A DNA stretch of 46,535 nucleotides from Rhodobacterales bacterium HKCCSP123. GTDB lineage: Bacteria > Pseudomonadota > Alphaproteobacteria > Rhodobacterales > Rhodobacteraceae. The DNA is taken from contig WVSO01000019.1 in NCBI GenBank assembly GCA_015689745.1, forward strand, positions 1-46,535, read 5' to 3'. Both the position numbers and the translations under genes were made by a program. A model generated the notes under the pieces. That model saw only the letters and a list, made by a program, of their open reading frames with translations, had not been told where the DNA came from and ran no database searches. Shown in pieces: positions 16,961-25,746 of the stretch (the stretch's first letter is position 1; each line of letters begins with the position of its first letter).

Positions 16961-18814
16961 ATGATTGGATTGAGAGCAGTTGCATTACTCGTGTCGGCGT
17001 TCCTTCTGCTGACCCCCTCTGCCGCCCATGCCGCCGGTGAATTGCCTGAGCTGGTGATCGACATGGGGACGGGCCTTCTGGCTGCCGGCGTGCTCGGTAT
17101 CATCTTTGCCAAGTTCCGGCTTCCGACCATCGCGGCGTTCATTCTCGCGGGCTTCCTGCTTGGCCCGCAGGCGTTGGGGCTGATCACGGATCGCTACAAC
17201 ATCGACAACATCGCACAGATGGGGTTCGTGCTTCTGCTTTTCGTGATCGGGCTCGAAATCGACGTGCGAACCGTCCTGACGCGTGGGCGTTCCATGGCCA
17301 TTGCCGGGGCGATCACCTATCCGATCGTGATCGCCTTCGGCTTCATCATGGCGAAGTTCATCTTTCTCCTGGGCATGTTCGGCGCATTCGCCGAGTTTCC
17401 GCTTGGCGCGCTTTACGTCGGCATCGCGATTGCCGCGTCATCGTCGCTTCTGGTCTTCAAGCTCTTCCAGGAGCGGATGCAAATGGACACCGTTCCGGGC
17501 AGGATCTCCATCACGGTCCTCGTCTTCGAGGACATGTGGGCAATCATCTTCGCGGTGCTTCAGCCCAACCTCGGAAATCCCGACTTCGCCGCGATCGCCT
17601 TCACCTTCTGCGGGATCTTCCTCCTGATCGGGATTTCGTGGCTTCTGTCGATGACGATCTTCCGCGTTGCCTTCAGATGGATCGCGAAGTCGCCTGAAAT
17701 GGTGCTGCTGGGTGCCTTGACCTGGTGTTTCCTGATCGTCGGCATCGGAACGAACATCGACACCTTCACCGAAGTGTTCGGCTTCAACCTGCACATGAAT
17801 GTTGCGGCCGGCATGTCGGCGATCATCGCCGGCGCGACGATCGCGAGCCTTCCCTACACGACCGAGATCGTCACCAAGGTCGGGCAGGTGAAGGACTTCT
17901 TCCTGACCTTGTTCTTCGTCAGTCTCGGAATGATCATCCCCGCCATCACGGACCTGTCCATTCCGCTTGCGGCCCTTGGTGTCGCCATTCTTTCGCTGAT
18001 CTCGCGGCCGCTGATCTTCTTCCCGGTCTTCTACTTTCTTGGCATTGACCGACGGAACGCCGCCGTCAGCGCGATACGGCTTGCCCAGATGTCCGAATTC
18101 GGGCTCGTCCTGGCCTTCATCGGCCTGTACCTGGGGCATATCGACAACGAGGTCGTAAGCATCATCACGATCGCCTTCGTCATCACGGCGGTCGTGACCA
18201 CGCCGCTCTTCGACCGTGCCTATGACATCTATGACCGGGTTGCCCCGTTGCTGACCCGGCTCGGCTTCAAGGAGCCGGAAGAAGCGCCGCATGCAGGCGG
18301 CCACGAGGCCGAGGTGATGATCCTGGGCCTGCATCGGGATGCGTCGTCCCTGCTGCATGAACTGGTGGACAAGCATCCGGATCTTGTCGCGAGTACGGCG
18401 GTCGTCGACTTCAACGTGGCCCTTCATGACAAGGTCAAGGAACTCGGTTTCGTCGTGGAATACGGTGACATCACCAACGAGGAAGCCCTGCTGCATGCAG
18501 GCGTCGAGAAGGCCAAGGTCATCGTCTGCACGATCTCGGACGATCTTCTGCGCGGAATGAACAACGTGGAGTTGGTCCGCATGCTGCGCCGTCTGAACCC
18601 GACGGCGACCATCATCGGAAACGCGATCGACATCCAGAGATACGATGACGTCAGGAACGCTGGCGCGGACATCGTCTACATGTCGCGCATCGCGGTCGCC
18701 GTGCAGCTCAGCGAGGCCATCGCATCTTCCGTTAACAACCAGGTCGATACCTATGTCGATGCCCAGATGCAGCGCCATGGCGACCCGAAGTCGCGGCGGG
18801 AAGTGTTCAGCTGA
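16961..18814 (+). CDS. Kef-type cation:proton antiporter with C-terminal TrkA-N-like domain (617 aa)
   Basis: Inner-membrane monovalent cation/proton antiporter of the CPA2 group. The start is ATG 16961, with AAGG five bases before it; ATG 16946 and 16883 are alternatives. The N-terminus looks like a cleavable signal (ALLVSAFLLLTPSAAHA), unusual for this family. The membrane part (about 25-410) shows family segments IIFAKFRLPTIAAFILAGF, VLLLFVIGLEID and SLGMIIPAITDL. From about 445 a Rossmann-type TrkA-N domain begins (AEVMILGLHRDASSLLHEL). Its glycine-rich loop is GLHRDA instead of GxGxxG, so NAD binding is doubtful, although VVEYGDITNEEALLHAG, the usual later element, is present. A cyclic-nucleotide-binding-domain gene lies downstream and may be a partner. 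Confidence 0.88.
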   Translation: MIGLRAVALLVSAFLLLTPSAAHAAGELPELVIDMGTGLLAAGVLGIIFAKFRLPTIAAFILAGFLLGPQALGLITDRYNIDNIAQMGFVLLLFVIGLEIDVRTVLTRGRSMAIAGAITYPIVIAFGFIMAKFIFLLGMFGAFAEFPLGALYVGIAIAASSSLLVFKLFQERMQMDTVPGRISITVLVFEDMWAIIFAVLQPNLGNPDFAAIAFTFCGIFLLIGISWLLSMTIFRVAFRWIAKSPEMVLLGALTWCFLIVGIGTNIDTFTEVFGFNLHMNVAAGMSAIIAGATIASLPYTTEIVTKVGQVKDFFLTLFFVSLGMIIPAITDLSIPLAALGVAILSLISRPLIFFPVFYFLGIDRRNAAVSAIRLAQMSEFGLVLAFIGLYLGHIDNEVVSIITIAFVITAVVTTPLFDRAYDIYDRVAPLLTRLGFKEPEEAPHAGGHEAEVMILGLHRDASSLLHELVDKHPDLVASTAVVDFNVALHDKVKELGFVVEYGDITNEEALLHAGVEKAKVIVCTISDDLLRGMNNVELVRMLRRLNPTATIIGNAIDIQRYDDVRNAGADIVYMSRIAVAVQLSEAIASSVNNQVDTYVDAQMQRHGDPKSRREVFS

Positions 18815-18949
18815 GCCTGCGGTCGGCCAGGGACGTGCTGCACCGGTGTTGTCCGGGTGCCGGAAAAATGAGCGAAGCGCTCGATTGGCGGTCAGGACAT
18901 GGAAGGTTCCCGCTTCGGACGCGGCCTCGAAGGGGCGCTGCGGCGACGT

Positions 18950-18968
18950 GTGACATGATCTCTGTCAC
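18950..18968. promoter_or_regulatory. Inverted repeat upstream of the CNBD gene
   Basis: GTGACA, seven bases, then TGTCAC, about 105 bp before the CNBD-protein start. The half-sites resemble those of Crp/Fnr-type regulators, but the seven-base gap is not the usual spacing for TGTGA/TCACA sites. It may be an operator for the CNBD-phosphoesterase pair. No further support was seen. Confidence 0.35.
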
Positions 18969-19072
18969 GATCCGGGCTTAGCCCGCTGTCCGCGTGACCA
19001 TGTGAGAATTGTATCCGATGGGCAGCGCGCCGACCGGCCTCTCCTCGGACCAAATGAATCGGAGATATCCGA

Positions 19073-19555
19073 ATGACTGACATCATGGCGCTCTGTTCGC
19101 GGCTCCCGCTGCAGGATTTCGCGGCGGGGGAGGCACTCCTGACCGAGGGGGATCCGGGAGGGGTCCTGTTCATCCTCAAGGAAGGAAGCGTCGTCGTCAC
19201 GAAGAACGGCGCAGAGGTGGCGCAAGTGACCGAGCCCGGCGCCGTCTTCGGAGAGATGTCCGTGCTCCTCGAGCTTCCGATTTCTGCGACCGTGACCGCC
19301 GTTTCACCGGTCAAGGCTCACTATTGCACCGATCCCTTCGACTTCTTCGCCGGCAATCCTGATTTTTCGCTGCACACAGCAAGGCTCCTGGCCTCGCGTT
19401 TGCACAACGCGACCACCTACCTTGCCGATCTCAAGCTGCAATTCGAGGATCGAAGCGACCATTTCGGCATCATGGACCAGATCCTTGGCGCCATGGTCGA
19501 ACAGCAGCCAAAGGCACGCCCCCGGCAAAGACGATCGGACGATCCGCGACTTTGA
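19073..19555 (+). CDS. Cyclic-nucleotide-binding-domain protein, single domain (160 aa)
   Basis: Small soluble protein made of one CNBD fold followed by a helical tail. Residues about 15-100 carry the beta-roll (FAAGEALLTEGDPGGVLFILKEGSVVV) and the phosphate-binding-cassette start GEMSVLLELP at 60-69. The conserved Arg of the RTA/RSA cassette end is replaced (PISATVTA, 69-76), so cAMP or cGMP binding is questionable. There is no C-terminal HTH, so it is not a Crp/Fnr activator. The tail (LASRLHNATTYLADLKLQFE) looks like a coiled coil. GGAG stands 8 bases before the ATG. The phosphoesterase gene starts 36 bp downstream and the antiporter ends 258 bp upstream, suggesting a shared role in ion or stress control. 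Confidence 0.85.
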   Translation: MTDIMALCSRLPLQDFAAGEALLTEGDPGGVLFILKEGSVVVTKNGAEVAQVTEPGAVFGEMSVLLELPISATVTAVSPVKAHYCTDPFDFFAGNPDFSLHTARLLASRLHNATTYLADLKLQFEDRSDHFGIMDQILGAMVEQQPKARPRQRRSDDPRL

Positions 19556-19591
19556 GACAGGTTCGCACATTCTGACGGGACGTCGTTGCTC

Positions 19592-20359
19592 ATGAAGATC
19601 CTTCTCGTTGCAGACCTCCACTACGCGCTCAAGCAGTTCGACTGGCTCTTGTCGGAAGCACCTCACTATGACGTCGTCGTCATGGCCGGCGACTTTCTCG
19701 ACCTCTCCTCCCTTGCAACACTCGAGGCGCAGATCGTCGTCGTGAACACGTATCTGAAGCGCATCGCCGAGAAGACCCAGTTGGTTGTCTGCTCGGGAAA
19801 CCACGATCTCGAAGCCGAGGAGGAGGGCGAGCGGGTCGCGAGCTGGATCAGGTCGCTCGGCGGCACCCGGATCTGCAGGGATGGCCAGCACGTTCTCACC
19901 GGCAACACGCTGATTTCTGCACTCCCCTGGTGGGACGGCCCCCTGACGAAGACTGCCGTTCGTGACCAACTGGCCCGTGACGCGGAGGCTCGCCCCGAGG
20001 CTGGATCCTGGATCTGGGCACATCACGCACCCCCTGCCGACAGCGGCCTCAGTTGGGGCGGATCCCGGAGCTACGGCGACAGCGATCTCGTGCAATGGAT
20101 CGAGGCGTTCCGACCGGACATCGTCTTTTCCGGCCACGTCCACCAGGCCCCCTTCATCTCCGACGGCGCATGGGCCGATCAGATTTCGGGTGCCTGGTGC
20201 TTCAACATGGGCCAGCAGCCGGGGCCCATCCCTAGCCATATCGCGGTGAGCCTTGAGGCGGACGAGGCCATCTGGCTCTCGCAGATGGGGCTGTCGCGCG
20301 TCTCTCTCTCGGGGCATGGCAGCCCGACGTCATTGGACGCGCTGCCAGACTGGTTCTAG
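19592..20359 (+). CDS. Calcineurin-like metallophosphoesterase (255 aa)
   Basis: Dinuclear-metal phosphoesterase. All family motifs are visible in order: D8-x-H10 in VADLHY, GD at 34-35 in MAGDFLD, GNHD at 69-72, HH in WIWAHHAPP, and GHVHQAP near 180. This order is shared by class III cyclic nucleotide phosphodiesterases (CpdA type) and by many other phosphoesterases. ATG 19592 was chosen; a TTG at 19586 is in frame just before it. The gene follows the CNBD gene by 36 bp on the same strand. A cyclic-nucleotide link is attractive from this pairing but unproven. Confidence 0.85.
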   Translation: MKILLVADLHYALKQFDWLLSEAPHYDVVVMAGDFLDLSSLATLEAQIVVVNTYLKRIAEKTQLVVCSGNHDLEAEEEGERVASWIRSLGGTRICRDGQHVLTGNTLISALPWWDGPLTKTAVRDQLARDAEARPEAGSWIWAHHAPPADSGLSWGGSRSYGDSDLVQWIEAFRPDIVFSGHVHQAPFISDGAWADQISGAWCFNMGQQPGPIPSHIAVSLEADEAIWLSQMGLSRVSLSGHGSPTSLDALPDWF

Positions 20360-20599
20360 CCGATCCTGTGCTCTCCGGCCGCCCTTCGCGGAGGGTCGGT
20401 GCGCAACCTGTTGACGTCGGTGCAGGTGCCGGCCAGTCACCGCCTCGGGCTTCAGGCGGCTGATCGCCGGGGCCGCGGCGACCCTCGATCGGCCTGGGCA
20501 ACGGCCCGACACCGTCACTTTCGCGCCGGGGCGCACCATGTCCACGGGGCCTGAAGCCAAGTGGGTTCACCTTGGCGGCCAGATCCGCACCGCGGCCAC

Positions 20600-22765
20600 C
20601 TAGTACCCCTGGATCCTCGCATAGAGCGAGGATTGCTCGCCCCTGAGGGCGCGCAAGCGGCCGATCGCGAACCCCGCCGCCCGTGCGCTGTCGACGAGGC
20701 TCCGGCCGCCGGTCAGCGGAGCGCCGGCCAGCAGGATCGCCGCCAGCGTCAGCTTGTACCCGGAAAATCCCACCGATCGCGCGAGGGACTTGATGCTGGT
20801 CGGCCCCCCATGCTTGCGATGATACGCCGTCATGGACTGGCCCATCGCGCGCCGGAACTGGTAGCCGAGCGTCAGCCGGTCCGCGGGAACCGTCTCGAGG
20901 ACGAGGGCGGCGTCGCTCCACCCCGTTTTCGCGCCCAACGCTTTGGCACAGTGGAAGAAGGCCGTGTCGGAGCCGCCCGAAATGCCATAGGCCGGATCGA
21001 ACCGCAGGCTTGTCTTGTGCAGGAATGCGTTTCTCACCAGCCAGTTGCTTGTGACCACGGTGACGTCGCCCGCGCGGCCCTGCGCGGAGCGGCGGCGCGC
21101 GGTGCGGCGCACCCGTGCGAGCCTTGCCTCGAGGCCGCGCCGGATCACGCCGTCGAAGCCGCGCCTCGGCACATCGTCGGGCGCCAGCGCGACCGGCCCC
21201 CCGACAAGATCGAGATCGCCGCGCCGCGCCTCGGCCAGAAGGGCCCCGATCCAGCCAGGCTCCGCCATCTCGTCATCGTCGATGAAGGCGGTATGGGTGC
21301 ATTGCAGCCGCAGGCTGATCTCCAGCACGGTATTGCGGGCATGCGGGATGCCGAAGACCGGCTCAAGGGCGAAGACCGACGGCCCCCAGTCCCGCATTGC
21401 GGTCCGGTGGGCGTCGAGGGTGAAGACGCTGCCGTTCTCGACGATGACCGGCACCAGTTCGACCCCCTCCGGCACGGCAAGGTCCCTGAGCGAGGCGAGC
21501 AGGGCGCTCAACATGCCGGGTCGCCCACGCGTGGCGACCCCGATGCAGACGCGGTCACGCTTGCCGCCGTTCAAGGGCGGCATGTCCAGGCAGTCGATCG
21601 GCGCTTCCAGCCCCATGCGGGCGCATTGGCGGGACACCTCTCCGAGATAGGCACCGTTCATCAGGATGATCCGGTCCGGCGCAAGCACGCGCCAGTCCTC
21701 GGGCGCGAAGACGGGCAGACCGCTTGCCGGAAGGAAGGTGCCGTGCTTGTGCGGATTGATGTCGACCGCACCGACGATCGCGGTCCCGCGACCCGCGAAG
21801 GTCAGGAAGGCGACCGCCTTCGATCCCGCGCCCCAGATCAGAAGGCGCTCGCCCCGCCGGCCCGCCGCCTCGAGCCGCTCGGTCCAGAACGCGCGGGTCG
21901 CGGCCGTTTCGGTGACGAAGTCGAGAAAGGCCCGCAGGTCCCCGTCCGGGTCGGTCGCTGGTCGCGGCAGGAGCGGTGGATCATCCGCTGCCTCTGCCGC
22001 GACGATCAGGTACTGGCCGCCATAGGTCTCCGCGGCATCCGTGACGGCAAGGCCGGAACGGGCCATCGCGTGACCCAAGGTCGCCTCGGTGAAGTAGGTG
22101 CAGTGTTCGTGATAGACATCCCAGAACGCGCCGCGCCTGAAGACATCGGTCGCGTTCGGAACCAGGACAAAGACCGGGCAGGCCGCGTTCTTCCGCGACA
22201 GCATCGACATGCGGCGAAGCAGGTCCAGCGGGTCGGCGATATGCTCCAGCGTCATCTTGCAGACCACGGCGGACACGGGCGGAAGCTCGGGGTCCCGTGG
22301 AAACTCCACCGGCATGACGGTCGCGGATCCGCCTTCCCTGAGGGCCGCGCGTTCCGGGCCGAAGGCCGGATCGTAGCCGATCGGAGCAGGACAGCCCGAG
22401 TCTTCAAGAAGGACGAGAAACTCGCCCTGCCCGCACCCGATTTCGACGACATGGCCGGGACGGCCTGCCGCGGCCTCGGCGATCCGGGTGGCGAGGGTGC
22501 GATGGAAGGCGTTGAAGGAGGGCGAATGGGCCTGCGTCGCCTCGTAGTCGCCGGCGTAGTCCATCAGGGCCGGATCGAAGGCGGCATTCCAGACGAACCC
22601 GCATTCACCACAGGCGGTCAGCGCGATGCGCCCGGTCCTCGCGGCTTCGGCCGCGCGCCGGTCATGGAACAGGACGACGGAATGCACCGGCACCGGATCG
22701 ACCGTGATCGCGGGAGGAGGGGCCGTGGCACCGCAGAGCGGGCAGTCGGTTTGGGTCCGGGTCAT
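20600..22765 (-). CDS. C-methyltransferase-glycosyltransferase 2 fusion (721 aa)
   Basis: Two enzymes in one chain. Residues 1-400 are a sugar C-methyltransferase: an N-terminal zinc site (C8, C11, C52, C55), a SAM-binding VEIGCGQGEF at 107-116, and a C-terminal domain with DINPHKHGTFLPASGLPVFAPEDW (split: DINPHKHGTF at 335-344, then PVFAPEDW). Residues about 403-700 are a family 2 glycosyltransferase: VCIGVATRGRPGMLSALLASL, GIPHARNTVL, and an acidic DDDE at 496-499 as the metal/nucleotide-sugar motif. The start ATG 22765 overlaps the preceding gene by four bases. It is last in the operon. A direct link between making the branched sugar and adding it to a glycan is inferred. It ends in TAG at 20600. 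Confidence 0.85.
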   Translation of the reverse strand: MTRTQTDCPLCGATAPPPAITVDPVPVHSVVLFHDRRAAEAARTGRIALTACGECGFVWNAAFDPALMDYAGDYEATQAHSPSFNAFHRTLATRIAEAAAGRPGHVVEIGCGQGEFLVLLEDSGCPAPIGYDPAFGPERAALREGGSATVMPVEFPRDPELPPVSAVVCKMTLEHIADPLDLLRRMSMLSRKNAACPVFVLVPNATDVFRRGAFWDVYHEHCTYFTEATLGHAMARSGLAVTDAAETYGGQYLIVAAEAADDPPLLPRPATDPDGDLRAFLDFVTETAATRAFWTERLEAAGRRGERLLIWGAGSKAVAFLTFAGRGTAIVGAVDINPHKHGTFLPASGLPVFAPEDWRVLAPDRIILMNGAYLGEVSRQCARMGLEAPIDCLDMPPLNGGKRDRVCIGVATRGRPGMLSALLASLRDLAVPEGVELVPVIVENGSVFTLDAHRTAMRDWGPSVFALEPVFGIPHARNTVLEISLRLQCTHTAFIDDDEMAEPGWIGALLAEARRGDLDLVGGPVALAPDDVPRRGFDGVIRRGLEARLARVRRTARRRSAQGRAGDVTVVTSNWLVRNAFLHKTSLRFDPAYGISGGSDTAFFHCAKALGAKTGWSDAALVLETVPADRLTLGYQFRRAMGQSMTAYHRKHGGPTSIKSLARSVGFSGYKLTLAAILLAGAPLTGGRSLVDSARAAGFAIGRLRALRGEQSSLYARIQGY

Positions 22766-24006
22766 GAGACCACCTCCGGGTGCGGGATGGGCAGGATGAA
22801 CCGCGTTCCGCCAGCGCGGAGCGGCGACAACTGCCCGAGGATCTCGTCGCGCAGGTTCCACGCGAGGACCAGCACATGTGACGGACATGCGGCGACCATC
22901 TCTTCGGGCGGGGCGATCCGCAGGTCGCTGCCGGGCATGTAACGCCCGTGCTTGTGCGGGTTCAGATCGGCCACGGCCTCGATGCTGTCTCGGCCCAGGC
23001 CGCAGACAGACAGGAGCGTGTTGCCCTTGGCCGCCGCGCCATAGGCCCAGATCGTGCCACCCTCCGACCGGATGCCGGCGACGAGGTCGCGCAAGTCCTG
23101 CCGGACGAGACGCGCGGCCTCACCGATCCGCGCGACGAACCCCGCATCTGCTTGGCCGGCGGCCACCTCGTCCCGGATCAGCGCAGCGACCTCGGCCGAG
23201 GTCCTTGCGCCGCGCACCAGTTCGAGCCTGAGCGATCCACCGTGAACCGCGTGGCGCGTGACGCGCGCCAGCCCCAAACCGGCCCGGTGGAACAGCCTCT
23301 CCAAACTGGTCAGCGGGAAATAGCAAAGGTGCTGGTGATAGATCGTGTCGAAGGCCCGCCGCTCGACCAGGTCGACGAGGTAGGGAATCTCGAGGACCGC
23401 GACGCCGCCGGGGCGCAGCACGCTCTCGATGCCCGCGACGAACCCCTGCAGGTCGGGGACATGGGCAAGGACGTTGTTGGCGAGAAACAGGTCGACCGGG
23501 CCACGTTCGGCGACGAAGGCCCGCGCCGTCTCCCGCCCGAAAAATGCGATCCGCGTCGGTATCCCGCCCGCGATCGCCGCTTCCGCGGGGCCGCGCGCCG
23601 GATCGTAGCCGGTCACCTCGGCCCCGGCGGCCGAGAAATGCCGCAGGAGGTATCCGTCGTTGCTGGCCGCTTCGAGAACACAGGAGCCCGGACCGATCCC
23701 GTGGCGCGTGATGATCTCCTGCGCCAGTCCGGCGAAATGGCGGTTCAGCTCGGATGAAACCGAGGAGAAATACGGATAGTCCGCGTCGTAGAGCGCCTCG
23801 GGCGCGACATCGACCGACAGTTGCGGCAGGCAGCAGGCGCCGCACCGCACGAGGGTCAGCGGCACGCGCGCGGCGGGCGTGACACTGTCCGGCGCGGTGC
23901 CCAGGCGGTCCGACAGCGGCGTGGCGCCGAAATCGCACAGCTCCTCCAACGCGCCGCCGCCGCAGGCCCGGCATCGGTCAACATATGTCCAGCGGACGTC
24001 AGGCAG
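22762..24006 (-). CDS. Sugar C-methyltransferase, Methyltransf_13/14 type (about 414 aa)
   Basis: SAM-dependent methyltransferase acting on a nucleotide-activated keto-sugar, as TylC3/NovU-type enzymes do. It has an N-terminal zinc site (CRAC at 12-15, CGAC at 55-58 counted from the CTG), the SAM loop VLEAASNDGYLLRH at about 110-123, and a C-terminal DLNPHKHGRYMPGSDL domain matching that of the next gene. No ATG, GTG or TTG lies in frame close to the family N-terminus; the frame overlaps the epimerase stop. The best start is CTG 24006, with GCGAGG six bases upstream, which is a guess. It ends overlapping the fusion gene start (ATGA). Confidence 0.82.
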   Translation of the reverse strand: MPDVRWTYVDRCRACGGGALEELCDFGATPLSDRLGTAPDSVTPAARVPLTLVRCGACCLPQLSVDVAPEALYDADYPYFSSVSSELNRHFAGLAQEIITRHGIGPGSCVLEAASNDGYLLRHFSAAGAEVTGYDPARGPAEAAIAGGIPTRIAFFGRETARAFVAERGPVDLFLANNVLAHVPDLQGFVAGIESVLRPGGVAVLEIPYLVDLVERRAFDTIYHQHLCYFPLTSLERLFHRAGLGLARVTRHAVHGGSLRLELVRGARTSAEVAALIRDEVAAGQADAGFVARIGEAARLVRQDLRDLVAGIRSEGGTIWAYGAAAKGNTLLSVCGLGRDSIEAVADLNPHKHGRYMPGSDLRIAPPEEMVAACPSHVLVLAWNLRDEILGQLSPLRAGGTRFILPIPHPEVVS

Positions 24007-25033
24007 GGGCGACCTCGCGCCATCTGAGGTCCGGGTCGAGATGCCCCGCCGCCAACAGCTGCCCGAGATGCGCGATGCGTCCGTGCCTCGGCCCCTCGGC
24101 GGCCGCGAGGTCCACCCTGAAGGTCCTGGCCTGCGCGATGACCTGCCGGATGCCCTCGCGCACCGTCCAGGCGGGTGCGAAGCCCGCCAGCCCCGCAAGC
24201 GCCGCGCCACCGTCCACGCGGTAGGACCGGTGATCGGGCCCGGCCCCGTCGGCGAACTCCAGCGGCGCGGCCAGTTCCTCGGCCACAAGCGCCGCCAGGT
24301 CGATGATCCGCAGGTTGTCCTGCGTCACGGCGATGTTGAAGACGCGCCGGTGCGCTTGCGACGGGTCCGGGCGCAGCGCGGCGAGGAACGCGGCGCCGAT
24401 ATCCTCGACGTGGACCAGCGGACGCCAGGCGTTACCGGTGCTCTTCAGGTGCACGCGCCCGGTCGCCAGGGACCACGCGACGAGGTTGTTGACGACCAGG
24501 TCGAAGCGGGTCATCGGGCTTGCGCCGTAGGCGGTGCCGTGGCGCAGATGCGTGACGTGGAAGCCGGGCCCGGCAAGCGCATCGAGGTCGCGCTCCGCAT
24601 CGAGCTTGCTCTGCGCGTAGATGGTCAGCGGGTTCGGCGTGCCGGCCTCCGTGATCAGGGTCTCGCCCTGGAAGCCGTAGACCGAACAGGTGGAGGAAAA
24701 GACGAATTGCGAGACCCCGGCCTGCCGTGCGATCCGCCCCAGACGGGCCGTGGCGGCGTGGTTGATCTCGCGCGTGAGCCGCAGGTCGAGATCGGAGAGC
24801 GGATCGTTGCTGAGGCCTGCAAGATGGATGACGGCATGGGTTCCCTCGAGGTCGACCGGCCCGAGATCGCGAATGTCCCGCTGAAGCACATCGGCGGCCC
24901 CCTCCACCGGGCCGAGCGCGCAGGCGGCAAACAGGTTGGCGTCGAGCCTCGTCACCTCGTGCCCTTCCGCGCGGAGCATCGGCACGAGGCAGGTGCCGAT
25001 ATAGCCCTCGGATCCCGTGACAAGCACCTTCAC
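23999..25033 (-). CDS. NAD-dependent sugar epimerase/dehydratase, SDR type (344 aa)
   Basis: Extended short-chain dehydrogenase acting on a nucleotide sugar. It starts with GTG 25033, overlapping the nucleotidyltransferase stop as GTGA. The NAD loop is VLVTGSEGYIG (G7-G10-G13), the catalytic Ser is in FSSTCSVYG, and the YxxxK pair is in IYAQSKLDAE. HLRHGTAYGASPMTRFDLVVN and the later RPLVHVEDIG are typical substrate-domain stretches of the epimerase/4,6-dehydratase family. It presumably makes or changes the keto-sugar that the methyltransferases act on. The fourth of the five overlapping genes begins at its stop. Confidence 0.87.
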   Translation of the reverse strand: MKVLVTGSEGYIGTCLVPMLRAEGHEVTRLDANLFAACALGPVEGAADVLQRDIRDLGPVDLEGTHAVIHLAGLSNDPLSDLDLRLTREINHAATARLGRIARQAGVSQFVFSSTCSVYGFQGETLITEAGTPNPLTIYAQSKLDAERDLDALAGPGFHVTHLRHGTAYGASPMTRFDLVVNNLVAWSLATGRVHLKSTGNAWRPLVHVEDIGAAFLAALRPDPSQAHRRVFNIAVTQDNLRIIDLAALVAEELAAPLEFADGAGPDHRSYRVDGGAALAGLAGFAPAWTVREGIRQVIAQARTFRVDLAAAEGPRHGRIAHLGQLLAAGHLDPDLRWREVAPA

Positions 25034-25746
25034 GCCGGGCACGCCTGTCCCAGACAGCCCTCCCGTACGGCCAGCTCCATCGCGTCCCGGTCCTTGACCG
25101 TGTCCATGCACATCCAGGCGCCGTCGTGGCGCCAGGCCATCAGCTCGCCGGTCCGGGCAAGGCGGGTCATCACGTCCGTCTCCCAGTTCATGCCGTCAGG
25201 CGCCAGGGACGCCAGGACGCTGCGCTGCAGGATGAAGAAGCCGCCGTTGATCCATCCGTCCCGGCGCACGGGTTTCTCCACGAAGGTCCTGACGCGGGGG
25301 CCGTCCAGATCGAGAAGGCCGAACCGCTCGGGCGGATGGACGGCCGCGACCGTGGCGAGGCGGCCATGACCGTCGTGGAACCGCAGCGCGCCCTGCAGGT
25401 CGATGTCTGCGAGCCCGTCGCACCAGCCGAGGAAGAAGCGCGCCCCGTCGATCCAGCCCGCAAGCCGCGCAAGCCGCGATGCCGAGTCGGTGTCCCGACC
25501 GGTGTCGGCAACCTCGACCCGCCAGCCGCGCCGACCCGAGGCCGCCAGCCGGGCGGCCCAGTCCTGCAGCGCATCCACGCGGTAGCCCCCGGCGACAAGG
25601 AAATCGTCGAACCCCTGCCGTGCGAAGATCTCCATCACCCGTTCGATGACGGGCATGCCGGCGACGGGCACCAAGGCCTTCGGCAGGACGTCGGTCTCTG
25701 CCCCCATGCGGCTCCCGCGGCCGCCTGCAAGGATGACCGTCCTCAT
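25030..25746 (-). CDS. Sugar-1-phosphate nucleotidyltransferase, RfbF/CDP-glucose-like (238 aa)
   Basis: Activates a sugar phosphate for glycan synthesis. The N-terminus shows the nucleotidyltransferase signature LAGGRGSRMGAETDVLPK (6-23) with its conserved Lys, then ALVPVAGMPVIERVMEIFARQ. The ETDxxPK form is that of glucose-1-phosphate cytidylyltransferases. Later features are FLGWCDGLADID (metal-binding Asp), FVEKPVRRDGWINGGFFILQ and WETDVM, also like RfbF. It starts at ATG 25746, overlapping the glycosyltransferase stop, and ends overlapping the epimerase start. CTP as donor is likely from sequence resemblance but not certain. Confidence 0.83.
   Translation of the reverse strand: MRTVILAGGRGSRMGAETDVLPKALVPVAGMPVIERVMEIFARQGFDDFLVAGGYRVDALQDWAARLAASGRRGWRVEVADTGRDTDSASRLARLAGWIDGARFFLGWCDGLADIDLQGALRFHDGHGRLATVAAVHPPERFGLLDLDGPRVRTFVEKPVRRDGWINGGFFILQRSVLASLAPDGMNWETDVMTRLARTGELMAWRHDGAWMCMDTVKDRDAMELAVREGCLGQACPA

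Noticed and set aside
17438-18778. A 446-codon minus-strand open frame opposite the antiporter
   Set aside because: Asp/Arg/His-rich shadow without motifs; the plus-strand antiporter is well supported.
20561-22942. A 793-codon plus-strand open frame opposite the methyltransferase-glycosyltransferase gene
   Set aside because: It has low-complexity, charged composition with no domain, while the minus strand has zinc, SAM and glycosyltransferase motifs in order.
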